18,052 nt of DNA. Source: DATMER01 sp036277235. GTDB lineage: Bacteria > Acidobacteriota > Thermoanaerobaculia > Multivoradales > UBA5704. The notes beneath the pieces are model-generated. The model did no database searches, had not been told where the DNA came from, and saw only the letters and a program-made list of their open reading frames with translations. The position numbers and the translations under genes were made by a program. Of this stretch, positions 1 to 7,597 are shown piece by piece (positions within the stretch are counted from its first letter, which is position 1; each line of letters begins with the position of its first letter). The stretch covers positions 1 to 18,052 of the forward strand of contig DASUNJ010000112.1 of assembly GCA_036277235.1 (NCBI GenBank), written 5' to 3'.

Positions 1-63
1 GACGAGCTGATCGTCTCCGACATGCGCGACTACCTGCACCTCGAGCAGATCACCCTGAAATAG
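1..63 (+). CDS. C-terminal end of a probable HlyD/MacA-type membrane fusion protein (partial)
   Basis: Frame 1 is open from the window edge to a TAG at 61-63 and encodes the last 20 residues, ending in DMRDYLHLEQITLK. The piece is too short for domain detection. A tail with a VSDM-type motif followed by a short strand resembles the ends of HlyD-family periplasmic adaptors that precede MacB-like ATPase and FtsX permease genes. The next gene starts 20 bases downstream on the same strand, which fits the usual adaptor-ATPase-permease order. Seen: an open frame and stop next to the exporter operon. Inferred: adaptor identity. It could be another exporter component. Confidence 0.5.
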   Translation, partial: DELIVSDMRDYLHLEQITLK

Positions 64-83
64 CCATCCCTCACGAGACAGTC

Positions 84-748
<665 letters not shown>

Positions 749-749
<1 letters not shown>

Positions 750-2005
750 TGATCAAAAACTATTTGAAAGTCGCCCTGAAGGTCCTGGCGCGGCGCAAGT
801 TCTTCACCTTCATCAGCCTGTTCGGGATCAGCATCACGCTGCTCGTGCTCATGGTGGCCACTGCGATCGTCGATCATTCCTTGGCACCGCAGTCCCCGGA
901 GACCCGCAGCGAACGGACGCTGGGCGTCTACCGGCTGACGATGAAAGGTCCCAACAACACGCAGAGCTCCGACCCCGGGTATGGTTTTCTCGACCGCTAT
1001 GCCCGCCCGCTCTCGAAGCTGCCCGGAGTGGAAAAGGTTTCGATCCTCTCCTCGGCGCAGACCGCGGCCTCCTATGTAGGCGGCAAGAAGATCGAGTCGC
1101 AGCTCCGGCACGCGGACGGCGAGCTCTGGCAGGTTCTCGACTTCGAGTTCCTGGAGGGCGGTCCGTTCTCCGTCGAGGATGAGAGAGGCGCCCGTTTCGT
1201 GGCGGTCATCAACGAGGCCACGCGCGGCCGTTTCTTCGACGGCCAGCCGGCCGTGGGCAAGACCATCGAGGTGGACGGGCAGCGTTTCCGTGTGGTGGGA
1301 GTGGTGCGCGACGTGCCCCAGCTCCGCTTCGCGTCCTCCGCGGACGTCTGGGTGCCGACGAGCACCTCCAAGTCGGGCAGCTACAAAGAGCAGTGGATGG
1401 GCGGCTTCTCCGCGCTGATCCTGGCGCGCGACCGTGCCGACCTGTCGGCGATCAAGACGGAGTTCCAGGCACTCCTGCGGCAGGCCGAGCGCCATCTCCC
1501 TGATCCCAAAACCTACAAGACGCTGTCGTCGGGCGCCGACACGCTCTTCGAGGGCATGGTCCGGAAGTCCGGCCCCAGCGAGATGGACGAGCGCCGGCCC
1601 GCGAGGGTGAAGGCCGTGCTGTTCCTCCTGATGCTGTTGTTCATGCTGCTGCCTACCCTGAACCTGGTCAACATCAACCTGAGCCGCATTCTGGACCGGG
1701 CCTCGGAGATCGGCGTTCGCAAGGCTTTCGGGGCTTCGTCGCGGACTCTGGTGGGGCAGTTCGTCGTCGAAAACCTGGTGCTGACGCTGCTCGGGGCCGT
1801 GGCCGGCCTCCTGCTCGCCATTCCGGTGCTCGCGGCGCTGAATGCGAGCGGCTTCCTGCCCTATGCCCGGCTCGGATTGAACTTCCGGGTCTTCCTCTAC
1901 GGCCTGGCCATGGCCGTCTTCTTTGGCGTCTTCTCGGGGGTCTATCCGGCCTGGCGGATGTCGAAGCTCCACCCTGTCCAGGCTCTTCGCGGGAGGTCGG
2001 TATGA
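749..2005 (+). CDS. ABC transporter permease 1, MacB/FtsX-like
   Basis: A 418-residue inner-membrane permease with the MacB layout: one N-terminal membrane segment at about 21-41, a large periplasmic domain at about 45-285 (MacB_PCD-like), then three C-terminal segments at about 289-310, 338-365 and 380-400 forming the FtsX domain. The stretch RASEIGVRKAFGAS at 317-330 and the terminal YPAWRMSKLHPVQALR are hallmark FtsX-family sequences. I chose the ATG at 749 over the GTG one codon earlier because it gives the usual N-terminus MIKNYLK and a one-base overlap with the ATPase stop, with AGGTG just upstream as a ribosome site. The stop overlaps the next start by four bases (ATGA). It probably pairs with permease 2 to form a heterodimer. 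Confidence 0.93.
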
Positions 2006-3204
2006 CGCGTCATCTGCTCAAGCTGGTGTGGAACCGCAAGCGCACCAACGGCCTCATGATCCTGGAGATCTTCTTTTCCTTCCTGGTCGTGTTCGTGGTC
2101 GCGACCCTGGGGATCTATTTCTGGGACAACTACCGCCAGCCCCTGGGGTTCTCCTGGCAGAACGTATGGAAGGTCACGGTGGACATGAAGGTGGGCGAAC
2201 AGGAGGCTGAGGCCACGGCCGTCGCCAGGCTCAAGGTCCTGGAGCGGTTGGTCGGCGAGATCGAGGCCCTGAAGCCCGTCGAATCGGTGGCCGCGGCCAT
2301 GGTCAGCCCCTACGATCAGGGCGGCTGGACGAACAGCACCGACATCGACGGCAAGCAGGTGGAGATGGAGAGCAACGGCGTCACCACGAAGTTTGCCGAG
2401 GTGCTGGGGCTCGAATTGGTGGCCGGCCGCTGGTTCCAGGAGGCGGACGCGGCGCTCGCCTGGAATCCGGTCGTCATCGACCAGGACCTTGCCCGCACGG
2501 TGTGGGGCGACCAGGACCCCATCGGGCGCCAGTTGGGAGAGGCCGACCGCGAGGAGAAGCCAAAGCGCGTCATCGGGGTGGTTCGCGAGTTCCGCAAGGG
2601 CGGCGAGCTTTCGGCCCGGACCAACTTCCTGTTTCAATACATGCCGCTCGACGCCCCGTCGTGGATGCGGCCGCAATATCTCCTGCTGCGGGTCCGGCCC
2701 GGCACCCCGGCTGCCTTCGAGGAGGAGCTCACCGCGCTGCTCCAGGGCGTCGCTCCCGAGTGGTCGTTCCGGATCAAGCCGCTTGCCGAGGAGCGCCAGT
2801 CCACTTTCCGGACGTTTCTTGCCCCGCTGATCGCCGGCGGGATCGTGGCGTTCTTCCTGCTCCTCATGGTGGCCCTCGGTCTGTTCGGGGTACTGTGGCA
2901 GAATCTGCTCCGGCGCACCCGCGAGCTGGGGCTGCGGCGGGCGGCGGGCGCCTCGCGCTCGGCGGTCCACCGGCAGGTTCTCTACGAGCAGGTCATCCTC
3001 ACGAGCTTCGGGGTGCTGCTGGGGGCGGCGGTTGTAATCCAGATCCCGATCCTCGACCTGATCGGCTTCCTCCGTCCGCAGGTGGTCGCGGCCGGGTTCC
3101 TTTTCGCCATGGCAGCCATGTACCTCCTCTCGGCGCTCTGCGCCTTCTACCCGAGCACCCTGGCGAGCCGGGTCCAACCTGCCGAGGCACTGCGCTACGA
3201 ATAG
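2002..3204 (+). CDS. ABC transporter permease 2, MacB/FtsX-like
   Basis: A second permease, 400 residues, with the same topology as its neighbour: a membrane segment at about 18-40, a periplasmic domain at about 45-270, then segments at about 275-299, 330-352 and 360-382. The FtsX motif appears as RTRELGLRRAAGAS at 305-318, and the end FYPSTLASRVQPAEALRYE is the family's typical terminus. A strong Shine-Dalgarno GGGAGGT lies four bases before the ATG, which sits inside the previous stop (ATGA overlap). The two permeases differ substantially in sequence, so they are more likely heterodimer halves than a recent duplication. The response regulator starts four bases after the stop, so transporter and regulators are probably co-transcribed. 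Confidence 0.93.
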   Translation: MTRHLLKLVWNRKRTNGLMILEIFFSFLVVFVVATLGIYFWDNYRQPLGFSWQNVWKVTVDMKVGEQEAEATAVARLKVLERLVGEIEALKPVESVAAAMVSPYDQGGWTNSTDIDGKQVEMESNGVTTKFAEVLGLELVAGRWFQEADAALAWNPVVIDQDLARTVWGDQDPIGRQLGEADREEKPKRVIGVVREFRKGGELSARTNFLFQYMPLDAPSWMRPQYLLLRVRPGTPAAFEEELTALLQGVAPEWSFRIKPLAEERQSTFRTFLAPLIAGGIVAFFLLLMVALGLFGVLWQNLLRRTRELGLRRAAGASRSAVHRQVLYEQVILTSFGVLLGAAVVIQIPILDLIGFLRPQVVAAGFLFAMAAMYLLSALCAFYPSTLASRVQPAEALRYE

Positions 3205-3208
3205 CCCG

Positions 3209-4588
3209 ATGATCCTGATCGCGGACGATGACCCGTCGGTAGTCGCCTCCCTCGGCCTCCTCCTCAAGCGGCACGGCCACGCCACCGTGGGCGCGCTGTC
3301 GCAGGAGGAGGCCCTCCGTCATCTGGAGAAGGAGGGGGAGGGGATCGGGCTCGTTCTGCAGGACATGAACTTCTCTCGCGGCACCGGAGGGGAAGAGGGA
3401 CTGGAGCTGCTGCGCGAGATCCGCCGCCGCCGGCCGCAGCTCCCGGTGATCCTCATCACGGCCTGGGGCTCGATCGCCCTGGCCGTCGAGGGGATGAAGG
3501 CCGGCGCCGCGGACTTCGTCACCAAGCCGTGGAGCAATCCCCAGATTCTTCAATCGGTGGACACCGCCCTCTCGCTCGCCCGCTCCGGAGATGCCAAGGC
3601 GGCGCCGTCCAGCCGGGAGGAGCTCGACAAGCGCTTCGACTTCCGCGGGCTCATCGGCCGCGATCCCCGGTTCCTGAAGATCCTGGAGCTCATCGGCCGG
3701 GTGGCGCCCACGGATGCCTCGGTCCTGATCACCGGCGAGAGCGGCACGGGCAAGGAGCTGGTGGCCGAGGCCCTGCACCGCAACAGCCGGCGCAAGGGCG
3801 GACCGTTCGTCAAGGTGAACCTGGGAGGGATCTCTTCGACGCTCTTCGAGAGCGAGATGTTCGGCCACGTGAAGGGAGCGTTCACCGACGCGCGGACCGA
3901 TCGCAAGGGTCGTTTCGAGATGGCCCACGCCGGCACGATCTTCCTCGACGAGATCGGGGAGATCGATCCCAGCGCCCAGGTGAAGCTGTTGCGCGTGCTC
4001 CAGGACCGTTCGTACGAGGTGCTCGGGTCGAGCATCACCCGGACCGTGGACGTGCGGGTGATCGCCGCGACCAACCGGGACCTGGGAGAGCAGGTGGCGA
4101 AGGGGCAGTTCCGGGAGGATCTCCTCTACCGTCTGAACCTGATCGCGATCCACCTGCCGCCGTTGCGCGAGCGGCGGGGAGACGTCCCTGTCCTGGCCCG
4201 GCATTTCCTCGACGCGTCGGCCCAGGTGTATCGGCGGGGGGCCGAGGTCGCCATCTCCGACAAGGCTCTCGCCTGGTTGCAGGGGCAGAGCTGGCCGGGC
4301 AACATCCGCCAGCTCAAGCAGACTCTGGAGCGCGCCGTGCTGGTGCTGGACGGCGACGTGCTGGAGGTGGAGGATCTGCGCGCCCTTTCCGATCTGGAGA
4401 CCCGCGCCGCCCGCGATCCCAACGCCCTTCCCAGCCCGGGCAGCATGACGCTCGACCAAATGGAGAAAGCCATGATCGTCAAATGCCTGCGGCACTACGA
4501 GGGGAACGTGACCCGAGTCGCGGAGGCCCTGGGGCTCTCTCGCGCGGCGCTCTATCGTCGGTTCGAGAAATACGGCCTTGAGCCTTAG
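3209..4588 (+). CDS. NtrC-family sigma-54-dependent response regulator
   Basis: A 459-residue transcriptional activator. The receiver domain at 1-120 has the acidic cluster D6-D7-D8, phosphoacceptor D52, T84 and K106. The AAA+ domain at about 146-380 has Walker A GESGTGKE at 176-183, Walker B TIFLDE at 243-248, ATNRD at 287-291 and WPGNIRQLK at 362-370. A Fis-type helix-turn-helix occupies about 415-455 and ends ALGLSRAALYRRFEKYGL. The sigma-54 contact loop reads GAFTDA at 223-228 instead of GAFTGA. It probably activates a sigma-54 promoter in response to the kinase encoded next, most simply that of its own exporter operon. No -24/-12 promoter is visible, because the operon start lies outside the window. 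The stop overlaps the kinase start by 11 bases. Confidence 0.95.
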   Translation: MILIADDDPSVVASLGLLLKRHGHATVGALSQEEALRHLEKEGEGIGLVLQDMNFSRGTGGEEGLELLREIRRRRPQLPVILITAWGSIALAVEGMKAGAADFVTKPWSNPQILQSVDTALSLARSGDAKAAPSSREELDKRFDFRGLIGRDPRFLKILELIGRVAPTDASVLITGESGTGKELVAEALHRNSRRKGGPFVKVNLGGISSTLFESEMFGHVKGAFTDARTDRKGRFEMAHAGTIFLDEIGEIDPSAQVKLLRVLQDRSYEVLGSSITRTVDVRVIAATNRDLGEQVAKGQFREDLLYRLNLIAIHLPPLRERRGDVPVLARHFLDASAQVYRRGAEVAISDKALAWLQGQSWPGNIRQLKQTLERAVLVLDGDVLEVEDLRALSDLETRAARDPNALPSPGSMTLDQMEKAMIVKCLRHYEGNVTRVAEALGLSRAALYRRFEKYGLEP

Positions 4589-5876
4589 AGCCAAGATCGT
4601 CCTCTACCTGGTCCTCATCCACCTGGTGCTGGGGGTGATCTCCTTCATTGCCCTGCGGGAGAGCCGCTGGCTGCTGCTAGCAGTCGAGGCGCTCTTCGTC
4701 CTCTCGATTTTCCTGGGCAGCATGCTCGTGCGGTCCTTTTTCGTCCCCCTGGACCTGATCCGCACGGGCGCGGAGCTGATGAGCGAGCGGGATTTCACCT
4801 CGCAGTTCCGTGAGGTGGGGCAGCCCGAGATGGACGCCCTGGTGCGCATCTACAACCAGATGATCGAGCGGTTGCGCGACGAGCGGCTGACGCTCCAGGA
4901 GCGCAACTACTTCCTCGACCGCCTGCTCTCCGCCTCGCCGGCCGGCGTCCTGACGCTGGACTTCGACGGCCGGGTGAGCGCGCTCAATCCTGCGGCCCGT
5001 GAGCTGCTCCAGGTTCTGAACGAGGAGGCGCTCGGTCATCCCCTGACTCAGATCGGTTCGCTCGGCGAGGCCCTGGCCGCCGTGCCGGTGGGAGGATCGC
5101 GGGTGGTTTCCCATGGACCGCGGCGGCTCAAGGTCTCGCGCGCGGAGTTCTTCGACCGCGGCTTCCCTCGAACCTTCCTGCTCGTGGGAGAGCTGACCGA
5201 GGAGCTGCGGGCGTCGGAGAAGGCGGCCTATGGCAAGCTGATCCGGATGATGTCTCACGAGGTCAACAACTCGGTGGGCGCGGTCTCCTCGCTGCTCGAC
5301 TCCTTCCGCGGCTATGGCGCGGACCTCTCCGAAGAGGACAGGCGCGACTTCCTGGGAGCGATCGACGTGGCGGTCGCCAGGATGGAGCGCCTCGGGGCCT
5401 TCATGAACGGTTTCGCCGAGGTGGTCCGCCTGCCCGAGCCGGATCGCCGCCCCTGCGACCTCCGCCAGCTCCTCGAAGAGATCCTGCTGCTCCTCCGCCC
5501 CCAGCTGGAGCGCCGGCGCATACAAGCGCATTGGGAAGCGAACGGGCCGGTGCCCCCGGTGGACCTGGACCGCAACCAGATCGAGCAGGTGCTCGTAAAC
5601 GTCCTCAAGAACGCCATGGAGTCGATCGGAGAGGACGGCCGGATCGGCCTGCGGCTGGTTTCAGATGGCGAGCGGCCGGTTCTGACGGTTTCAGACACGG
5701 GGCCGGGCATCCCGGAGGATGTCCGGCCGCTGCTCTTCACCCCCTTCTTCAGCACCAAGCGCGACGGCCGCGGCCTGGGGCTCACCCTGATCCGCGAGAT
5801 CCTCACCGCCCACGAGGCCCGCTTCGGCCTGGAGAACGGGCCGGAGGGCGGCGCGGAGTTCCGGGTGCGCTTCTAG
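4578..5876 (+). CDS. Sensor histidine kinase, NtrB/NtrY-like, membrane-bound with HAMP and PAS
   Basis: A 432-residue kinase that probably phosphorylates the adjacent regulator. Two membrane segments (about 7-26 and 31-54) leave almost no periplasmic loop, so the stimulus is likely sensed in or at the membrane or in the cytoplasm. A HAMP-like region spans about 54-108 and a PAS domain about 112-205. The H-box SHEVNN gives phosphoacceptor H227. The ATPase domain has the N-box NVLKNAMESI (N345), G1 DTGPGI at 373-378, the F-box PFFSTK and G2 GRGLGL at 397-402. The start is a TTG at 4578 inside the regulator gene. It is chosen because the next in-frame ATG would remove the membrane anchor. Last gene of the operon. 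Confidence 0.93.
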   Translation: MSLRAKIVLYLVLIHLVLGVISFIALRESRWLLLAVEALFVLSIFLGSMLVRSFFVPLDLIRTGAELMSERDFTSQFREVGQPEMDALVRIYNQMIERLRDERLTLQERNYFLDRLLSASPAGVLTLDFDGRVSALNPAARELLQVLNEEALGHPLTQIGSLGEALAAVPVGGSRVVSHGPRRLKVSRAEFFDRGFPRTFLLVGELTEELRASEKAAYGKLIRMMSHEVNNSVGAVSSLLDSFRGYGADLSEEDRRDFLGAIDVAVARMERLGAFMNGFAEVVRLPEPDRRPCDLRQLLEEILLLLRPQLERRRIQAHWEANGPVPPVDLDRNQIEQVLVNVLKNAMESIGEDGRIGLRLVSDGERPVLTVSDTGPGIPEDVRPLLFTPFFSTKRDGRGLGLTLIREILTAHEARFGLENGPEGGAEFRVRF

Positions 5877-5990
5877 TGGCCTGAGCACGTCCGGCCGTGA
5901 GTCCAATCCTGGGTCCGTCCTGCAATGAAGCGCGCTCTCCTCACACTAACTTTAGGAACCGACGTTCATCACCATAGGAGGAGGCGTCTC

Positions 5991-6452
5991 ATGGAACTTC
6001 CCCAGCCAGTCCCGTTCTACTACATCCAGATCAAGGATGATCGCGGCGAGACCTTCTGCCTGCAACCCAAGGATCCGAAAAAAGAGCCATCTCAGCTTAC
6101 GCTGATCGCCGCGAACGGACACTCCGAGCAGCAATGGGCGTTCATCCGCACAAGCCGCCTCGATGAGTACCGAATCGTCAACGGATACAGCGGCTACAGC
6201 GCCGATGCAGCGGGCGATTCGAAAGATCCCGGCAATGGAACCAAGGTGCAGCAGCATAGCTGGGAGCAACAGGAGAACCAGCACTGGCGGGTAAGCCAGA
6301 CCGACAAGGGTACACAGCTCAAGAGCGCGTACAACGACAAGGCTTGGGTCGTAGAAGGTGGAAAGGTCAAGGTCAATGCGAAAATCATCCTGAACGACCT
6401 GTCGCCGAAAAGTAACCCCAACGAGTATTTCACCCTGGTTCCGGTTTCCTAG
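5991..6452 (+). CDS. Ricin-type beta-trefoil lectin-like protein
   Basis: A 153-residue protein that looks like a single beta-trefoil. The QxW signature of ricin-type lectins appears as QQW at 47-49 and QHW at 97-99, with the repeat core YRIVNGYSGYSADAAG between them. The third lobe is degenerate (NEYF at 144-147). Such domains usually bind sugars, but the ligand here is unknown. I chose the ATG at 5991 because AGGAGGAGG at 5976-5984 sits six bases upstream. The frame extends upstream to 5925, but those 22 residues look neither like a signal peptide nor like part of the fold, so the product is predicted cytoplasmic unless exported by another route. Codons are visibly less GC-rich than in neighbouring genes, which hints at acquisition by transfer. 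Confidence 0.75.
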   Translation: MELPQPVPFYYIQIKDDRGETFCLQPKDPKKEPSQLTLIAANGHSEQQWAFIRTSRLDEYRIVNGYSGYSADAAGDSKDPGNGTKVQQHSWEQQENQHWRVSQTDKGTQLKSAYNDKAWVVEGGKVKVNAKIILNDLSPKSNPNEYFTLVPVS

Positions 6453-6456
6453 GCTG

Positions 6457-6678
6457 ATGCGATCGGTGCCCCTTCTCTCGCGCGGCGGGGGGTTTTCAAC
6501 CCCAGACGGACCGGCACCGCGCGGAGGTCGGGCACCTTCGCTGGAGGTCGAGCGGCAGTGGCTGGAGCTTGAGCGAGAGGTGCTCGGGGTCGAGCGACAG
6601 CCGCTCAGGGTCGAGCGGCAACGGCTCAAGGCCAAGCGGCAACGGCTCAAAGTCGAGCGACGGCGGCTAAGAGCCTAG
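6457..6678 (+). CDS. Doubtful small ORF encoding a charged heptapeptide repeat
   Basis: The frame begins with an ATG four bases after the lectin stop and gives 73 residues. The second half is a heptapeptide repeat with L at position 1, V/A/L at 3 and R at 5 (LEVERQW, LRVERQR, LKVERRR). It is produced by the first six-and-a-bit units of the 21-bp array. The frame then hits a TAG inside unit 7, while the array runs on in the same phase for seven more units with further in-frame stops. The hydrophobic spacing (positions 1 and 3) is not a classical coiled-coil a/d pattern. No clear ribosome site is present, though coupling to the lectin is possible. It may be a decayed gene or chance coding in a DNA repeat. 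Confidence 0.2.
   Translation: MRSVPLLSRGGGFSTPDGPAPRGGRAPSLEVERQWLELEREVLGVERQPLRVERQRLKAKRQRLKVERRRLRA
6489..6503. other. Short perfect hairpin after the lectin gene
   Basis: GGGGTT (6489-6494) and AACCCC (6498-6503) are perfect complements with a three-base loop TTC, 36 bases after the lectin stop. It could slow or end lectin transcription, but no T-tract follows, so it is not a standard intrinsic terminator. Confidence 0.4.
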
Positions 6679-6834
6679 CGGCTACGGCTCAAGACCAAGC
6701 GACAGCCGCTCAGGGTCGAGCAGCAACGGCTCAAGGCCGAGCGGCAATGGCTCAAAGTCGAGCGACGGCGGCTCAGAGCCTAGCGACGGCGGCTAAGAGC
6801 TTAGCGATGGCGGCTAAGAGCTTAGCGGGAACGC
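6541..6834. repeat. 21-bp tandem array, 14 uninterrupted units
   Basis: Fourteen consecutive units of exactly 21 bases, each opening with CTG, CTC or CTA followed by a core like AAGGCCGAGCGGCAACGG. Units 6 (6646-6666) and 11 (6751-6771) are identical. Units 3-7 and 8-12 match over 93 of 105 positions by hand count, showing a duplicated 105-bp block. Most units contain CTC-n6-GAG flanked by G and C, a 4-bp stem with a six-base loop. In units 7, 13 and 14 the third stem pair is A-T instead of C-G, so pairing is kept. Units 1, 2, 5, 8 and 12 break it. There are no unique spacers, so this is not CRISPR. It lies between the lectin gene and the minus-strand toxin-antitoxin pair. Confidence 0.95.
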
Positions 6835-6850
6835 CAGGGGGTGAGGGTTC

Positions 6851-6866
6851 CGGGGCTACAGCCCCG
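6851..6866. other. Perfect CGGGGC hairpin between the two arrays
   Basis: CGGGGC (6851-6856) pairs perfectly with GCCCCG (6861-6866) around a TACA loop. It lies in the 35-base gap between the two tandem arrays and overlaps the short sequence resembling the 3' end of the acyl-CoA oxidase-like gene. No T-run follows on either strand, so a terminator role is uncertain. Confidence 0.5.
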
Positions 6867-6869
6867 CCG

Positions 6870-6994
6870 CCGGGCCGGATAGGTTATGGCGAGCCGCCGA
6901 TACGTTGAGGCGAGCCTCCGATACGTTAAGGGAGCCGCCGATGGAGTTTGGCGAGCGGCCGATAGCCTTTGGCAAGGGGCCGCTGCCTTATGGC
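6870..6994. repeat. Second, unrelated 21-bp tandem array, 6 units
   Basis: Six units of a different sequence but the same period: 6870-6890, 6891-6911, 6912-6931 (20 bases), 6932-6952, 6953-6973 and 6974-6994. The conserved core is GAGCCKCCGAT, and a GGC end closes most units. Read in one phase the units give heptapeptides resembling EPPMEFG, ERPIAFG and KGPLPYG. Units 2 and 3 carry TGA and TAA where the aromatic codon should be, and the one-base deletion in unit 3 shifts the phase. This fits either a decayed coding repeat or non-coding DNA that kept a 21-base period. Confidence 0.85.
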
Positions 6995-6998
6995 CGCA

Positions 6999-7027
6999 GG
7001 CGGGGAGGAGTTTCGGGTGCGGTTCTA
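6999..7027 (+). pseudogene. Possible remnant of a histidine kinase 3' end
   Basis: These 29 bases match the last coding bases of the upstream kinase gene (5847-5875) at 25 positions by direct alignment, and weaker similarity extends about nine bases further upstream. Translated, the segment reads GGEEFRVRF against GGAEFRVRF at the kinase C-terminus. No other kinase sequence precedes it. The matching segment ends exactly on the complement of the toxin stop codon. It could be a leftover of a second kinase copy, or the scar of a duplication that brought in the lectin and repeat islet. Confidence 0.4.
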
Positions 7028-7351
7028 TTTAGGGCGCCCCTTCAAGCGTACCCGCCAGTACCCCTCCTGACGGCTATCATGGGAGAAGGCGATTACTTCG
7101 GTGGTTTCCGTGAGCTCAAGATAGATGACGTGGTACGGAAAGATCCGCATGGCCATCTTGCGGAGCTTTGAGTCCCCTTCCAGCCTCTCTACGGGCTCTC
7201 CGGCGGACGGAAAGTTCTCAACCATCTCCAGCGCTTCTTGCGCGGCAGCTGAAAACCTATTGCCAAGCCCCGGTCGTTGTCGTTCGTACCATGCAAGAAT
7301 TTGGCGATACTCGTTGCGCGCTTCCCGGATGATCCCGAGAGGCTTCTTCAC
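7025..7351 (-). CDS. RelE/ParE-family toxin of a type II toxin-antitoxin module
   Basis: A 108-residue small basic protein. It has the ParE/RelE pattern: an N-terminal helical pair EARNEYRQILAWYERQ (about 10-25) and GLGNRFSAAAQEALE (about 28-42), then the beta core LRKMAMRIFPYHVIYLE (63-79), and the terminal HDSRQEGYWRVR (91-102). The FPYHVIY and H-S-R-...-YW elements are characteristic of the family. ParE members usually poison DNA gyrase and RelE members cleave mRNA; sequence alone does not decide which applies here. It starts with GTG at 7351-7349 and overlaps the antitoxin stop by four bases (GTGA), the usual translational coupling. It appears intact, with no truncation or frameshift. Confidence 0.88.
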   Translation of the reverse strand: MKKPLGIIREARNEYRQILAWYERQRPGLGNRFSAAAQEALEMVENFPSAGEPVERLEGDSKLRKMAMRIFPYHVIYLELTETTEVIAFSHDSRQEGYWRVRLKGRPK

Positions 7352-7581
7352 CGCCCCAGGATCTCGCGGTCGATTTCATCGAGCGCTTCTCTCCAGTTCC
7401 TGCTGTCGGCTTTTCCTTCGCGGACCGCGGCGGCACGGCGAGCTATCTCCTCGGCCCACGCAACTTCCGCCTGTCCCGCGTCCGATCCGTCCAGGCTCGA
7501 AAGGAGCTGTGCGGCGATCTCTACCCGTTCCCCGGTAGGGAGCTCAAGTGCGTCGTGAAGGACTTCCCTGGCGGTTTTCAT
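7348..7581 (-). CDS. Addiction-module antitoxin, Unstab_antitox family
   Basis: A 77-residue acidic, helix-rich protein resembling the short addiction-module component family (PF09720). Such proteins have an N-terminal LELPTGERVEIAAQLLSSLD segment, here at 12-31, then a W-A-E-E-I-A-R-R helix (42-49) and a C-terminal helix around NWREALDEID (62-71). They neutralise a ParE/RelE partner, which is encoded directly downstream with a four-base overlap. The start lies only 16 bases after the stop of the acyl-CoA oxidase-like gene on the same strand, so read-through from that gene is possible. TAGGAT lies six bases upstream of the ATG and could be either a -10 box or, through AGGA, the ribosome site. 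Confidence 0.85.
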   Translation of the reverse strand: MKTAREVLHDALELPTGERVEIAAQLLSSLDGSDAGQAEVAWAEEIARRAAAVREGKADSRNWREALDEIDREILGR

Positions 7582-7587
7582 AGAACG

Positions 7588-7593
7588 ATCCTA
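7588..7593 (-). promoter_or_regulatory. Candidate -10 or AGGA ribosome site before the antitoxin
   Basis: TAGGAT on the minus strand lies six bases before the antitoxin ATG. It fits a TAnnnT -10 box for a leaderless transcript, but AGGA at this distance is also a usable Shine-Dalgarno. No convincing -35 was found. Confidence 0.3.
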
Positions 7594-7597
7594 CCAT

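Noticed and set aside
5925..5990. Upstream extension of the lectin gene
   Set aside because: The extension is not a signal peptide (it contains HHHRRRR) and a strong Shine-Dalgarno precedes the ATG at 5991.
6541..6994. CRISPR array
   Set aside because: Units abut with no unique spacers, the period is 21 bases, and no cas gene is nearby.
6905..7171. 88-codon + strand frame covering array 2 and part of the toxin gene
   Set aside because: It starts with TTG without a ribosome site, runs antisense into the toxin gene, and owes its pattern to the repeat.
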